From Peribolospora baueri (taxonomy: Eukaryota > Basidiomycota > Peribolosporomycetes > Peribolosporales > Peribolosporaceae), in NCBI GenBank assembly GCA_029717555.1, contig JAMDHS010000044.1, positions 62,001-126,000 of the forward strand: DNA of 64,000 nucleotides. Direction: 5' to 3'. Below the pieces are notes generated by a model. That model worked only from the letters and a program-made list of their open reading frames with translations. It did no database searches and was not told the origin of the DNA. Made by a program: the position numbers and the translations under genes. The number at the start of each line of letters is the position of its first letter. Positions within the stretch are counted from its first letter, which is position 1. Positions 10,650 through 22,315 of this stretch are shown here, piece by piece.

Positions 10650-13330
10650 CTAGTCCCTCAATCGCCCTAGCAAGGACAGGCGCCCTCTGCCGAGTCGCGA
10701 CCACGATCGGTCGTGTCCCCGCAAGGCACCCTCGCCTTTGCCTACCATCATCTCGTCCCGAGTCTTCACTGCCCGCTGGATAGCCAGCTTGCGGCTGCTG
10801 CCCCATTTGCTCTCCAGGCCTGACATGACGTCCGCCGAGCCGTCCACGCCGTGACCGATGGCGCCGGCGGCGTGGCGGCCGCGAAGCATGAGGCCGACTC
10901 GGCGCAGGTTGTTCAGCTTTCGGACACCGATCCAGGTGAAGAGGCCGGCGGCGACAAAGGCCATGGTCGACGCAATCGCAAACGCGTACGGGTCGTCCTC
11001 GATGTGCGATTTCAGCTGCCAGGCAGCCGGTACCGGGTAGGAAGGAACGACCCAAGTTGGGAGGCGTGAGTTCGAAACGAACCGGATAAGCGTGCTAAAC
11101 GAAACAAACGACAAATAGTTTCGCTTACGTTCATGCCGAACAACCCGGCCCACAGCGTGCCGACTCCGACGCCGAGGGTCGCGATGGACACCTTGAGGTC
11201 CAACGCCAGCAGCTCGTTTCGATTCGAATCTAAGATGAGCTCGACGATCTCTTGCGTCGATTGGACGTTTGCCTGGACAAGGACGGAAAGCGACGGGCGA
11301 AAGATGGGAGAGAGAAAGTCAGTCGGTGTCGCGTCGCCGATGGACGGCGCCTCGCCACTGGCCAACATTCCGAAACCGACACGGCACTCACGTTGATCTG
11401 CTCGACCTCGCTGACAATCTCCTCTACCTGCTTGCTGAAGCTTTCGAGCAACAGCTCCAGCTCGTCGTGGTCGGAAGCTTTGCGAGGTCTGTCCGCCTTG
11501 GCGTCGGAGAGGTACATCTTGGACATGTCGTCGTCTTATTAGCGTCGAGTTGGAGGGAAAAATGAAGTAGACAACCGGTTCGTTGAACATGGCACGCGGA
11601 TGTGGTTCGGAGACGAGCGTCGTGTCGAAAGGCGGAACGGTCGTTAAGAACACACCACCACTCACCCTGCTCCAGGACCTCGTCGATGGCCGCCAGTACA
11701 CCTCTCGCCCTGCTGCCAAATGCCGAGAGCTTCCGCGAGTACTGCAGGAGCAGTCGCAGCTTCTCCCTCTCGATGTCTTCATCGAGCTCCTCGAGCAGCT
11801 CGGATACAAGCGAGCGAAGGTTGGCCATTTCGGACCCCAAGGCATCCGCTACGGACAGAAGGATGGATTCAAGGGCCCTGATATGCGACCGACGCGATAA
11901 AAAAGGAACTTGAGTGGGGGAGAGCGAGCACACCAAGGAAGATGGGACAGCAGCAATTGTCCTGCTACTGCACTCACCTGAACTCATAAGGGAGACCATC
12001 TTCCGTTCGCTTGGGCTTCAGGTTGTGCTGTGGTCGACGAAACCGCAGACGAGACGACCGTTAACGAAGGCTCACGTCGGCCTTGGGCGAATCGACTGGA
12101 ACAGAAAACATGGTGGTGATCGACTGACCTCGAGGTTGTAGACAAAGGCAGAGTGGAGAGTGGAGTCTGAGCTGCCGAACGAGTCGAAGAGCAGCACAGT
12201 ATCGGCTTTGACGAGGGCGCGGATGTGGAGAATGTTCACCTAGGTATACATGGTGGAGTAGCGTGAAGGGCGGGAATGGACGGCCAGTCGATACGGTAGG
12301 CGCATTCATCGATACCAAATGCGCAGGCCGGCGTGGGTGGGAAACGGGAAGGAAGGCGTTTCGGGTGAGCTGCCAATTTCAACCTGGCGACTCCAACCGT
12401 GCAGCCCGAGCGGTGGGGCAAACGAGCGCGAGGCCGGGTAGCGATGACACGACAAGAGCGACCGCCGCCAGTCCCGTTGTGTATACAAAATCGGGTACAT
12501 TTTGTGTACAAGGAGACGGAATTAAGACGGATTCAAAACCAGTGGGACGCACCAAGAAAGCCTCTTTGCGTGGGAGAATGGTTGGTACGAGATTTGGGAC
12601 TCGCGAATCGATTTTGCGCAGGTCTCTGGCCTGAGGGGAGCAAGTGCGGGAAAGTGGAAGAGGAGACCCATGCATGAAAGTGAGACATTGTGGCGCACTA
12701 CAACAGCCGGTCCCTTTCCACTTCCTGTTTTCGGATCAGCGATCCAGAATCCGGCACCGCGTCTCCTTGAAGACAACGTGACCTGGGCGGGAGACGGGTC
12801 GCCACCGGCGCTCACCTCGAGCCCGTGCTCTGAACACAGCTCCGACTTCTTGAATTGGCCCGAAATGACTTTGACGTTGCCTTTAGCATCCAGTATCGTA
12901 CCTATGGAGTAGCGCAGCGTCATGGACGAACAGAGAGGAAACACGAGGGGTTTACCAGAAACAAGATGAGCAAAGGGTCCGCCCATTCGATCATCCACGC
13001 AGGTCCGACAGAGGAGCCGCACTCACACCTCAGCAGCAGTTCGCTCGCCCTCCCCTGGGAACCTTGGCCGGTCCATGGAAAAAGCATGCCACTCAAACCA
13101 GTAGTCCTTCGTCCAACTATGGGTCCCATATCCGAGCTGCTTTTCGCTTCCTCCTCTGTCTTTTTCGTCGTCTTCGATGACGTCCCGGTATGTACGGCTC
13201 GGCGATCAGAGAACGTATTTCTTCCAACCGCCGTCCCGATCGCCAGCCTCAAGCCGGTGCGCCATCCTCGTGCGCCGCAAGACAAGACCGAGAAGACGTT
13301 CGAGGACGTCAATATCGGCGTCTTCGCCAT
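10650..13330 (-). CDS. MRS2: Mitochondrial magnesium channel Mrs2 (CorA family)
   Basis: Nine exons, complement of 13330..13027, 12901..12816, 12630..12553, 12239..12129, 12027..11978, 11877..11666, 11534..11392, 11272..11129, 11015..10650; 497 residues. Mrs2 forms the pentameric Mg2+ channel of the inner mitochondrial membrane. The first 75 or so residues are a matrix-targeting presequence (basic, with RRAVHTG). Family landmarks follow in order: LRCTILDAKGNV, KKSELCSEHGLE, RDLRKID, a conserved HIRALVKADTVLLFD, LPYEFRALESIL, a long coiled-coil helix with the DDDMSKMYLSD break, TM1 ending in the invariant Gly-Met-Asn pore motif at residues 374-376, an acidic loop and TM2 at about 387-407. A basic C-terminal tail of about 85 residues follows on the matrix side. 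The GMN triplet sits exactly at an exon end. Downstream it converges on the velvet gene. Confidence 0.95.
12481..12509. other. Inverted repeat (hairpin) in MRS2 intron 3
   Basis: GTATACAAAAT, a 7-nt loop, then ATTTTGTGTAC: 10 of 11 positions complementary. It lies in the longest MRS2 intron (12240-12552, 313 nt). AT-rich against a GC-rich background. Function unknown. Confidence 0.6.
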
Positions 13331-14504
13331 CCTTCCGCCTCCTTCCCTGGTGTGGCCATGTCGCGCACGAGAGACGGGCAGATGCCGCGTCGTGTGGGCG
13401 TCCAGGAGGGAAGGAGATCGGCCCAAAGCAGCTCTAAATCGCTTTCCGCTCTGTCCCTCCGATGCAAAACGAGATGCTCCCAGAGCATGTCGACGGTCCC
13501 CAGGTAACCATTCCGTTAGCAAGTCATTGGCAAACGAGACGGCGGTGAGAGGCAACCCGGCCCAGGCTGATTGCCATGTCGGCCTGGAGCGAGTCTGAGA
13601 TGCCACAAACGAAGCAGCGGCCTGGAAGTTGGGACTAGGCGCGAAGATATCCTTGAAAAGACCTCTTCGGGGAGGGCGAGGGACCGAGGGTAGGCAAGGG
13701 GGTGTCAAAAGGCACTTGAGGCATGCAAAGCCCGCAGAGGTGGGCCCGGCGGCTCGCTTCATGGCCCGTCGGCCGAACGCAAGCCCACGAATCCGGCAAT
13801 CAAACAATCTCAAGGGGCTTTGGCTCGGGTGTTTCCAGAGGCGTGCGACTAGGAAAGTGCCGATGGCAGAGCGGTCGAGCTGTGAAAAAGGGAAAAAGAG
13901 TCAAGAGGCGGCGACAAGGTGGTGAAAGCAGAAGATCGGTTTCCCATTGCAGATCGGTCCGAGCGTAGAATGCTGCGGCAAGCACGTGCAGATGATCGTA
14001 AGTCTTCCTTTTTCTTTTTCTTAGGCCGGAATAGACTACCGAAGCGGAGCGAGCCCAAGGAGTGGGAGGGGGGCGAAGGAGTGGAGGAGGGGGGGAGCTT
14101 GAACACACGCAGACCGGATTAGACGGTCCCTGGGGGCCTGAGCGTCGAGCTGCTCTGCCATGATAGACATCCGTCGACGTGTGCCGTCCCGAAGTGTTGG
14201 CTTCCTCCACGCTCAATATCACACTTGCTACCCGTCACGTTCGCACAGCGGTTGGCGTGCGGAAGACCAAATAGCCGAATACACTAGGCGGAAAGGGAGC
14301 AGACTTCGGGACAACGGCGCCTAAGCCCATATGAATGCACGTTACATATAAAAGCCCGACTTTACCGCCCAGGCGGCGAGATAGCGTATTTGTTGTGGTT
14401 AGAAGAACCGGGAGAGAGGGACGAGGTGCGTGACGTGATGAGCGTGACAGCGCCGACCGCCGCCGGCGACGTCCCACGACCACCGTAGGTCATCCCGAAT
14501 ACCC
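13331..14504. other. Intergenic region between BRAP2 3' end and MRS2 5' end
   Basis: Both flanking genes read leftward, so this should contain the MRS2 promoter and the BRAP2 terminator region. Open frames here show no splice-compatible continuation into either gene and no family motif. I see nothing else. Confidence 0.55.
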
Positions 14505-17183
14505 TCACTTCTTCTTGTTTTTCTTCTTCTTTTTTTTCTCCCCGCCGCTGCCGTCGCCGGGCGCTTCCTGCTCCTGCTCACCGGCTCGGCTAACGCCGCC
14601 CTGGATCTCCAGATCGCCTCCCTGCGCCTCCCCGCCCTCCTGGTCCACCTTGGCCCGCGCCTCGACGAAGAACATCAGGTCGCGTACCTGCTCCCTCAGC
14701 TCCTCCACCTCCCCTCTGACCTTGCCCAATTCCGACTCCGTCATTTCGCTCTCCCGCCGCACCTTCTCCAGCCTCTCCATCAGACCCTTGGACACCGATC
14801 GCTCCGCCGCCAGCTCCTTCTCCAGCGTCCGCGCCAAAGATAGAGCCTTCTCTGCGCGCCTCGCCGCTTTCCCTTGCTCTCGCTCCAACGAAGGAACCAC
14901 TTCCTTCTCCAGTTCCTCCAGCCGTGCCTTCCGAGCCTCTTCCTCCTGAGCTGACGTCTCCACCGTCGAGCGACCTCGCTCGAACTGCGATTGCACGTCT
15001 TCCAGCTTAGCCTGTAGCGTTTTCACTTTTTCCTCGTAGAAATCTCGCTGACTCTCCAACTGGGACGTCAAGAGATACGAGTACTCGAGCCCGATCGCTT
15101 CCAGCTTCTCCGGAGCCACCGCATCCGAAGAGCCCGGGTGAGGCGAGTCCCGTCCGGACAAGGAAGAGGTGGATGCCGAAGGCAACTCGACCAGCTTTCC
15201 GTCGGCCTTGTTCTGTATCAATCGATGGACGTAGCTGCACAGCGAGCCGAGGCGAGGCACCGAACGTCATTCAACAATCCTGCCCCGCTCGAGAACTCAG
15301 AAGCGATCTGCTTGAACTCACCCGTCACCAGCATAGTCCCACACTCTGCCAGTCTCCAACTCCATGCTGTACAAGTGACTACTTCTCTCGTAGTGCTCGT
15401 ACGCGTGTGCGCTCCCATATCTTCCGCATCCGATCTTGCCGCATACCAGACATATCCAGAGATTCTCAGTGGTCTGGCAGGAAGCGCACGTGGAAGACGG
15501 CGGCGAGTCGTCGTTCGCTTCGAGCCTGTCCACGCTGCTCAAAGTTCGAGCACCACCGGCCGAAGCCGCTGCCTCGCCAGGTTTTCGGCGCGTCTGTGAA
15601 TATCGACAAACGGGACACCTTATGGACGAGCGAGTGTGGGACAAGCAAGACGTGATAAATCTCCGCGTGAGCAGCATAGTCCGCGATAGCGACTGCGAAG
15701 GTGAAAACAAACGCACCGGCCCTCTCCCCATTTGCTGAGGCACTCGCAGTGAAACGTGTGTTGGCAGAGGATGGTCATCAATCCCGTGATGTTCGCATCC
15801 ATTCTCTCCAGGCACACCGGGCAGGTCGGCAGCTCGTACAGCAGCGGTATGCTCCTCGGCTTGGAAGACACCCCTCCCGCTGCACTCGCAGGATTTAATG
15901 CGGCAGAGGCTGAAGACGGACGGGAAGAAGAGTGTGCTAGGGAAGTAGGAGTTGGCGGGCGGGACGGCGAAGCGACAACCGGCCAAGGGTCCGAATTGGC
16001 CAATAGCGGGAATGAAAAGGCTGCCTTGCTCGTCGATCGTACGGATACCGCTGTGACCCGTACGACATGGCAGATTTCCGCCTAATGGAGACGTGAATAG
16101 GTGCAGCGAAATGAGTCTTACTCTTCCACAGCGCCGTTCGTGCAAAAGATGCTAGACGACCTCTGAACTCACACCCATGGCGTTGAAGGGCTTGCCATTG
16201 AACATGCGGTAAAACTCCACCGCGTCACGTTCGTCCCGGAACTTCATAAGAACCATGCATCGGTTAGGTTGAGAGTCACTGAAAACAGAGTAGCATTAGC
16301 AAAATCGAGTAAGAACGTTATACAAACGAGTGTCGAACACGCCTCTCCTCGCTATCTTAACCACTTCTTGAAAAGCAGGACCAAGACGTGGGTTTCGCTG
16401 CGCTCAAGCTCACCGGATCATCCGTAAATGACTGATCGCCTCCGCAGCCGGAGCAACAAACGCGAGGAAGTCGGCCGCGGTCATGTACGACGGCACAGCG
16501 AGTACGCCCATGATCGTCCCGTCCGACTTCGGTGTTGCGTATTCCTCGTCTTGCTCCCCGTCCTTGATAGGCCTGTCGGTTGCCGTGTCTTCCGTCTGCG
16601 ACCAAGTGCTCTCCTCTGTGTGGTCCCGGAAGACATGTACCACGCCGTAGGCAACATCTGTAGAACCGCTCGCTATTCCCTCGCCCATGAAGCGAGCCAC
16701 AGGCGTGGGCGCTTCAGGTCTCGCTGAAGAGGCGGACGAGGGCACGGCACGGCCTGCAGCTGGTAAAGTCGCCGTAGGAGACTGTCCTCGCACGGCATAT
16801 GCATAGCTCGAGCCACCGGCGATAGGAGGAGAACCTTCCATGGAGCCGTACCTTTGCGTGGAAGGCACGCTGGCCTTGCCGTGATCGAAGGGAGAAATGA
16901 GCCCCAGCGGGCGATCGACCCAGTCGAGGGATATGGGGCCAAAGCGATGATCTAATTGAGGAGCCGAGGTATCGAGATCCGCAAAGGAAGATCCGAAAGA
17001 AGAGGACCTCGTCTTCCAAATGGGCCGATGGACGGGCAGAGACTGAAAAAGATGTTGAGGTAGATATCCGCCAAAGCGCTCCACGTCTTTCTGCTGCTCA
17101 GCGGGCAATCCTCGAGACGCCTCGGAGGAAGATGGATGGGCAGTATCGAGGAGCGAGAGTAATACTCGATACGCTGGAGGCAT
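14505..17183 (-). CDS. BRAP2: BRAP2/ETP1-type RING E3 ubiquitin ligase
   Basis: Five exons, complement of 17183..16414, 16278..16173, 16081..15717, 15618..15322, 15234..14505; 755 residues. The family (human BRAP/IMP, yeast Etp1) has a BRAP2 fold, a RING-H2 finger, a UBP-type zinc finger that binds ubiquitin, and a coiled coil, and works as a cytoplasmic E3. All four are visible: BRAP2 region about 190-305 ([40 protein letters not shown]); RING 379-418 ([23 protein letters not shown]); ZnF-UBP about 458-520 ([45 protein letters not shown]); coiled coil about 555-700, then a Gly/Glu and poly-Lys tail. Exon phases match across all joins. It diverges from the TRAPPC12-like gene over 221 bp. Confidence 0.93.
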
Positions 17184-17404
17184 GTTCGCTCAGCGCATCC
17201 TGCTTTAAACAGCCTTGTTGTCCAAGTGGGTGAAAATGGGAGCCCTGTGGTGCTGAAACGGGGAAAAGGTCGTGGTCGTGGTAAGACGAAAGTGATCGGC
17301 GAATGCGTCACTAGTCACGTGAACATCATCAATCAGTAGCTCGTGCAACCCGCACTCCCATCCCAGGAACGACGACGACGACCAGGAGCAACGGCTAGGA
17401 CAAA
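17184..17404. promoter_or_regulatory. Short bidirectional promoter, BRAP2/TRAPPC12-like
   Basis: Only 221 bp separate two divergent start codons, so the two promoters must overlap. A palindromic CACGTG E-box lies at 17316-17321, the recognition core of bHLH factors such as the Cbf1/Pho4 type. That it is used is inference. Confidence 0.5.
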
Positions 17405-19731
17405 ATGGCTGATAACACCGGGCCGCTTCCCGATCCTTTTGTTGTTGACCCGGACGCCGACCAACCCACACGTACCGACATCTCGGCACCTTTTGCTCAC
17501 TCCACGAGCTCCGACTCGGAGGCTGCTGCTTTCTTCGATCAGCAAGCCCCACTCGAGGAGCAGCACGACCATCTGGAGAATGAACCAGCGGAGGAGGGGT
17601 TGGTTGGGGAGGAGGAGAGCGCGGCTGAGGCTCCGACTTTAAATGCGTCTCAAGTAGTTGAGCACGTCCAGACGTCGGGGCCGGAGGTGTCTTCTTCTGC
17701 GGCTGCTGACATTAGGCCACCACCGCTCGAACACCACCATCACCCGGACGAGACGGAGCGCACCACTCTTGTCGATCTCTCCTCCGACCTTGGACCGCGC
17801 CCATCAACGGAAAATGTTAACTCGCAGTCTGGATCAAACGCTGGTGACCTTCATGCCCTCGAAGGAGGATATCAACATGACGAGGAATCCTTGTCAGCGG
17901 ACCGCGCGACCGTTCCCGCACCTGTGGAAGGCGACGTCTTCATCCCGGAGATTCTCTTTATTCCCCTGTCTCACGTGAGCGCTCCGGTAGCGTTGACTGG
18001 TCTTCTCTTCATCAGGTCTAAGTCTGACACATGCATATCACCTCGCTCGCAGACGGATCCACTCAACACGCTTCTTGTTCGGCACATCCCACCTCACCAG
18101 CGCCCGCCCCGTGATCCTTCCGCGCTTTCCTCTTATACGCATGAGAGTGTCTCTTCTCTCATCTCCGCACAGTCTTGGAGAGCTGTGGCTACTCTCGCTC
18201 GAGACGAGATCCTTGCCCGAACGGGCCGCGGCGAGCGGGAGGTGAAGGAAATACTCCACTTATGGGAGCTCCGATTACACGCCCTCGTGAGGCTCCGGTT
18301 TACGAACCATTTTGCTCGCGAGCTTAGTGCGCTCTGGAGGATGATGGAGAGTGTTTCTGTGCCCGCCTTCTGGGGTGAGCCGATCGACCATCTGGCAGGC
18401 TCTACTAGGGACCGACGCTCGCTTCTCCTCTCGCCGCTTGTTCCTTTTTCGTTACATGTCTTGCGGGCCCGGGCACCTTACGTCGTTCGCGGAGATGGGA
18501 GGCGCTCCGTGGAAGCCTTGTGCGTGCTCATAAGGAACTGCAAGATCGAAGCCAAGCAAGCACGGTTACGGTGCAAAACGGCTGCTGTAGAGGAAGGAGA
18601 GGAGACATGTGGCAAAGCAGCTGACCTAGCGGCTAAAGAGGCGGAGATGTGGAGGGACCGCGGGCTAAGGACCGGTTTGATAGCCGCCAGTCTGCTGGTT
18701 GACATGAAGGTGAGCAAATCCTACTATGCTTATCTCGTCGTTACCATCTGTATGCTCTTCTTTGAACCTTGTCCTGATTTATCGTTTTTCTTCTTACATT
18801 TGCCTACATCTGTGCTAGGACTATCCGTCGGCGCTCGCCCTTCTCGAGCCGCTCCTTTCTTCAGCCGCTTCCGACTCGACTTCCTCATCAGCACGATTAT
18901 TTTCAACCCTCGCGCGTCTCCACCTTGAGGCCGGCTCCCTCACGTCTGCGGCCGAGCTCTTTGAACGAGCACGCCAAAGGGCGCTTTCTGCTTTGTCAGG
19001 TCTCGACGTCAGGCAGGATGAAGATATAGACGCAGAGTCCGTACCAACAGCAAAGGAACCTGGAGGTCAAGTGTCAGCCACGGAGCGCGGAGAAGAGGAG
19101 TACGGTCTGCCGCTGTCTTTGCAACTCATGCTCAAGCGAGACCGCGGCCTTCTAAGCGCCGCTAGAGGGGATTGGGCCGGCGCAGAGGTCGAACTGAGAA
19201 GCGCTCTCGAACTCTCTCCGGGTGACGGGGCTCTGATCAATGACTTGGCGGTCGTCGCTTTCTTTCAGGGTCGACTGCAGGAGGTGCGTGCGCGACACTA
19301 CTGTTTGGCTTGCTTATCTGGGAGGTGTGCTCCGCGGCAGAGCCCGTCCCGCAGTTCTCATGCAGATTCTGAGTCTTCTCGGTTCTTCGATTGCTTACCC
19401 TTTCGGTTTGTTGGCTTGGAAGCCGATCGACCTTCTCGAAGGGCTTTTGCGTGATTCCCCCTCCCAAATGACCAATTGCGAACCGAGTCTTTTCAACCTG
19501 ACCACGTTCTATGAGCTGCGTGGAGACAAGTGAGTCTCGCAAGCGCCGCCCGCTTTTCCATTCAACCTTACCCCTCTCACATATTCCTGACCAATCACCG
19601 TCACTGCCTTTTCTCTCTTGTCGTCTCTCGCTCCTCCGTGTAGCTCCCTAGCGTACAAGCGTAAGGTACTCGTCGAAGTGGCCAAATTTGGCGGTGGCGG
19701 CTTGGGCTCGATCGGCTGCCTTAAGCTCTGA
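17405..19731 (+). CDS. TRAPPC12: TRAPPC12-like TPR protein
   Basis: Five exons, join(17405..17974, 18053..18709, 18819..19283, 19423..19529, 19644..19731), 628 residues. TRAPPC12 is a tetratricopeptide subunit of the TRAPP III vesicle-tethering complex, with an extra mitotic role in animals. The N-terminal 175 residues are acidic and disordered. The TPR region then follows the animal protein closely: LHLWELRLHALVRLRF, a PLVPFSLHVLRA segment, MKDYPSALALLEPLL created by the exon 2/3 join, a GDGALINDLAVVAFFQGRLQE repeat, and LFNLTTFYELRGD matching the LFNLTTMYEL signature of the family, before a conserved-looking end (VEVAKFGG...LKL). The first intron (78 nt, no stop, length 3n) is the least certain. 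Assignment rests on remembered motif similarity, not on a search. Confidence 0.8.
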
Positions 19732-20046
19732 GTCGGCGACACGTCCAGGATCGCATTTCTCGGGCATGGACTACAGCGTACGTAGCGCGCTGGCTGCGAG
19801 CTTTCTATGACACCCGTGCATATAATATACCCGCCCTTTGGCGCAGGGAGAATTCCCCCTCCCTTAAAATCACACCCTGTACCTCCTAAAATTTTCAGCA
19901 ATGGGGAAGATAGAAGAGGCTGCTCGACAGCTCATGGCGACTTAGATGCCAGCACCGGCCTGCGCAGGGCGTGATCGGCTGCCGCAGCGCTCTTCTGGAC
20001 ACCGACCTGACGTTCCGCTCGTCCGAACTGGTTAGCCATGCTGTAG
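19732..20046. other. Intergenic region between TRAPPC12-like and TPR genes
   Basis: 315 bp between two genes on the same strand. I see no recognisable element; it must hold the promoter of the downstream TPR gene. Confidence 0.5.
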
Positions 20047-21406
20047 ATGATGACAACGACGATGACGATGATGAGGTTCTCCATCGTCCGTCCTTGTCAG
20101 CGCAGCCTGCCCACTGTGAGGCCTTTTGCTGGCGTCTCCCTTTCTCATGCTTTGCGGACCCTTCCGCGAATAAGTACGGCCGCGTCGAGGCTCGTGCAAC
20201 AGCCCGACGGGGGTCGACGTATCGGCCGGGGAGCCTTTTCTTCCATGCGCAGTGAGTGGAGGTCAGCCATCTGCTAAAACCATTCATTTCTGATCCATAT
20301 GAAGCTGCTTCTCCATCCTTCCTTTGGGCCACCGTGCGGGCAGCTTTTGCAACGTCCACGACGCCCAGCTCGTCCGTGTCGGATCCGGCCGAGGAGGAGG
20401 CCCAGCGTGTACTCGAGGAAGGTACGACGGCTCTTGAAGCCGGTGACGTTGCCATCGCAGAGGTGAGGAAGGGATCCACAGGTTTCAGGTGTTCCACCCT
20501 TTACCTTGTTTCCAAGGCTGGGCGCAGGTGGAGGATGATACCTGACACGAGTTCCGCCTCAAAATATCACAGGCCGCTTACTTACGTAGTCTGTCCATCA
20601 AGGAGACTGCCTCGGCTCGCTTCAACCTCGGCGTCTGCTTTTACATGAAAAGTGCGCTCCTATCTCTCTCTGTATTGACTGCTATATTTTTCTGCGCTAG
20701 AAACACGGTCCAATGCTTGTGTTGTTCATTTTATCTTTGGCCTTCGACCCGCTCGAACGATCTTTGCAGGAGATATCCCGGCGGCCATCAAAGCGTGGGA
20801 TCGTTCTTTGGAGCTCGAGCCGGACAGCGCTGACGCACACACCAACCTCGCTAGCGCATACGTGCTAAGCAAACCTGCCCGTCCGGACAAGGCTGTTTCT
20901 CATCTTAAGTGAGTAATCGTGCTGTCGTCAACCTCAATGCGCACGGAACTCAACATCCCTCCGCTTCGCGTCCTCCCGCTTTGGTTCCGTCACCTAGGTC
21001 TGCTCAAGCTCTCGCTCCCTCCGACCCCGAGATTGCCTTCAATTTGGGCGCAGTGCTTGAAGCATGCGACCAGCTCGAAGATGCATTGGTCGAGTATGGC
21101 AAGGCAGTGCAAGGCGGCATCGAGCGAGCCGAGCAGAACGTGCGCAATGTGAGTGACGGAGAGATGGTCCCAGCGGCTCCCATCGCTCAAGATGCTCAGT
21201 GTCATATTGTGGACCGTCCGCTTTGCTCTCTCCAGGTGACCGCGAAGCTCGTGGGTGCCAAGGCGAGGAGCGACGCGGAAGCCATTTCAATGGGGGAAGA
21301 GCCGGGGAAGTCCGAGTTTGAAAACGAAGAGACCCTGAAGAAGGCGGCAGAAGAGGCGACTGAAGCGGCGGCGAGAGAGGCGGACGCTCTTAAGGACAAG
21401 AAGTGA
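20047..21406 (+). CDS. Small TPR protein with mitochondrial-type N-terminus
   Basis: Six exons, join(20047..20251, 20305..20462, 20573..20651, 20770..20908, 20998..21148, 21236..21406), 300 residues. The start is a run of in-frame ATGs (20047 to 20071), the last giving MRFSIVRPCQRSLPTVR, a basic acid-free sequence that looks like a matrix-targeting signal. Tetratricopeptide repeats fill about residues 90-245: EEGTTALEAGDVAIAEAAYLRSLSI, ARFNLGVCFYMKRDIPAAIKAWDRSLEL, AHTNLASAYVL, IAFNLGAVLEACDQLEDALVEYGKAV. The C-terminus is a charged helix rich in Ala, Glu and Lys. TPR proteins scaffold protein complexes; the partner is unknown and I cannot name an orthologue. Exon phases agree at every junction. 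Confidence 0.75.
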
Positions 21407-22315
21407 CGTGCAGGTCGTCGAGTACTTTAGAGTGTGTTCTGTATGTACCAGCATAGTACGTGTTTGGGCTATTGAGGCCTCCTATCCAGCGATCAACGAG
21501 CGTGAACTGGAGCAGCTTCGAGGCGACATCTGTTACGTCCATACGCTTTCTCGCAAATCCGATTTTAACGACACCTCGACCACCCGTCGCCATCCCACGT
21601 TATATAATTTTCATCCCGAGTTGTTCGGTGATGGGAGCATCACGACTCGATCAGTCCACATGATGAAGATTTGGACCTCGTCGTTGACGGTCCTCTCACC
21701 GTCGACGATCCTCTCACCGCCGACGACAGTGTCGACACGCTTTTAAAATGGTTGCCTAAGGCAGAAGCTCGCTTGCTCGCTGCCCTGCTCGTCGTCATGT
21801 CTCCTTGGCTCTCTTTCATTCTTCATAGAGCTCCTTCGAGTCCACCAGTAAATATATCGGAAGCGGGCGCTCGTTCTCAAAGACATTATCACCACGGTGG
21901 CGGATACGGCGTGGTATCATGTTTCGGGTTCACGTGGGGTATACACTTGGGAAGCGGGTATCCAGGTCGGTTATCCGCCAGGTGTCGACGCGGCTCAAAG
22001 GGGAAAGGGGTCGCGCACAGAAGAGGTGGGAGGAACGAACTAACGCCAAAGAACCCAAAGAAAACCAAGTCTGTAGAAAACCAAGTCCGTAGAAAACCAA
22101 GTCCGTGAAAAATCAAGTCCGTGACACATATGTGATCAAGATATTGGGAATAAGTAAGGCTCCGGAACGATATCGGGAAAGGGAGCAGGCGCTCTCACGT
22201 CTCCTCTTCCCATGGTGCTAAACTGAAGAAAGCTGAAACAAACGCAATGCGCAGGGACGACCGTCCATCCTGCTTCTTACGGGCGGAAGAGAAGCTGACG
22301 AGCAACGCACCACCC
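21407..22315. other. Convergent intergenic region, TPR gene/Rua1-like gene
   Basis: 909 bp between two convergent stop codons. The only clear structure is the 16-bp tandem repeat at 22060-22122. Several GTCGACGAT/GTCGACGG words recur near 21690-21735. I see no gene. Confidence 0.55.
22060..22122. repeat. 16-bp tandem repeat, four copies
   Basis: Units GAAAACCAAGTCTGTA, GAAAACCAAGTCCGTA, GAAAACCAAGTCCGT and GAAAAATCAAGTCCGT follow head to tail, with substitutions confined to a few positions. It sits downstream of both flanking genes. Confidence 0.9.

Noticed and set aside
12920-13813. Continuous minus-strand frame upstream of and through MRS2 exon 1
   Set aside because: Only the part from the ATG at 13330 gives a presequence joined to LRCTILDAKG; upstream residues look like untranslated sequence and the 3' part is intron.
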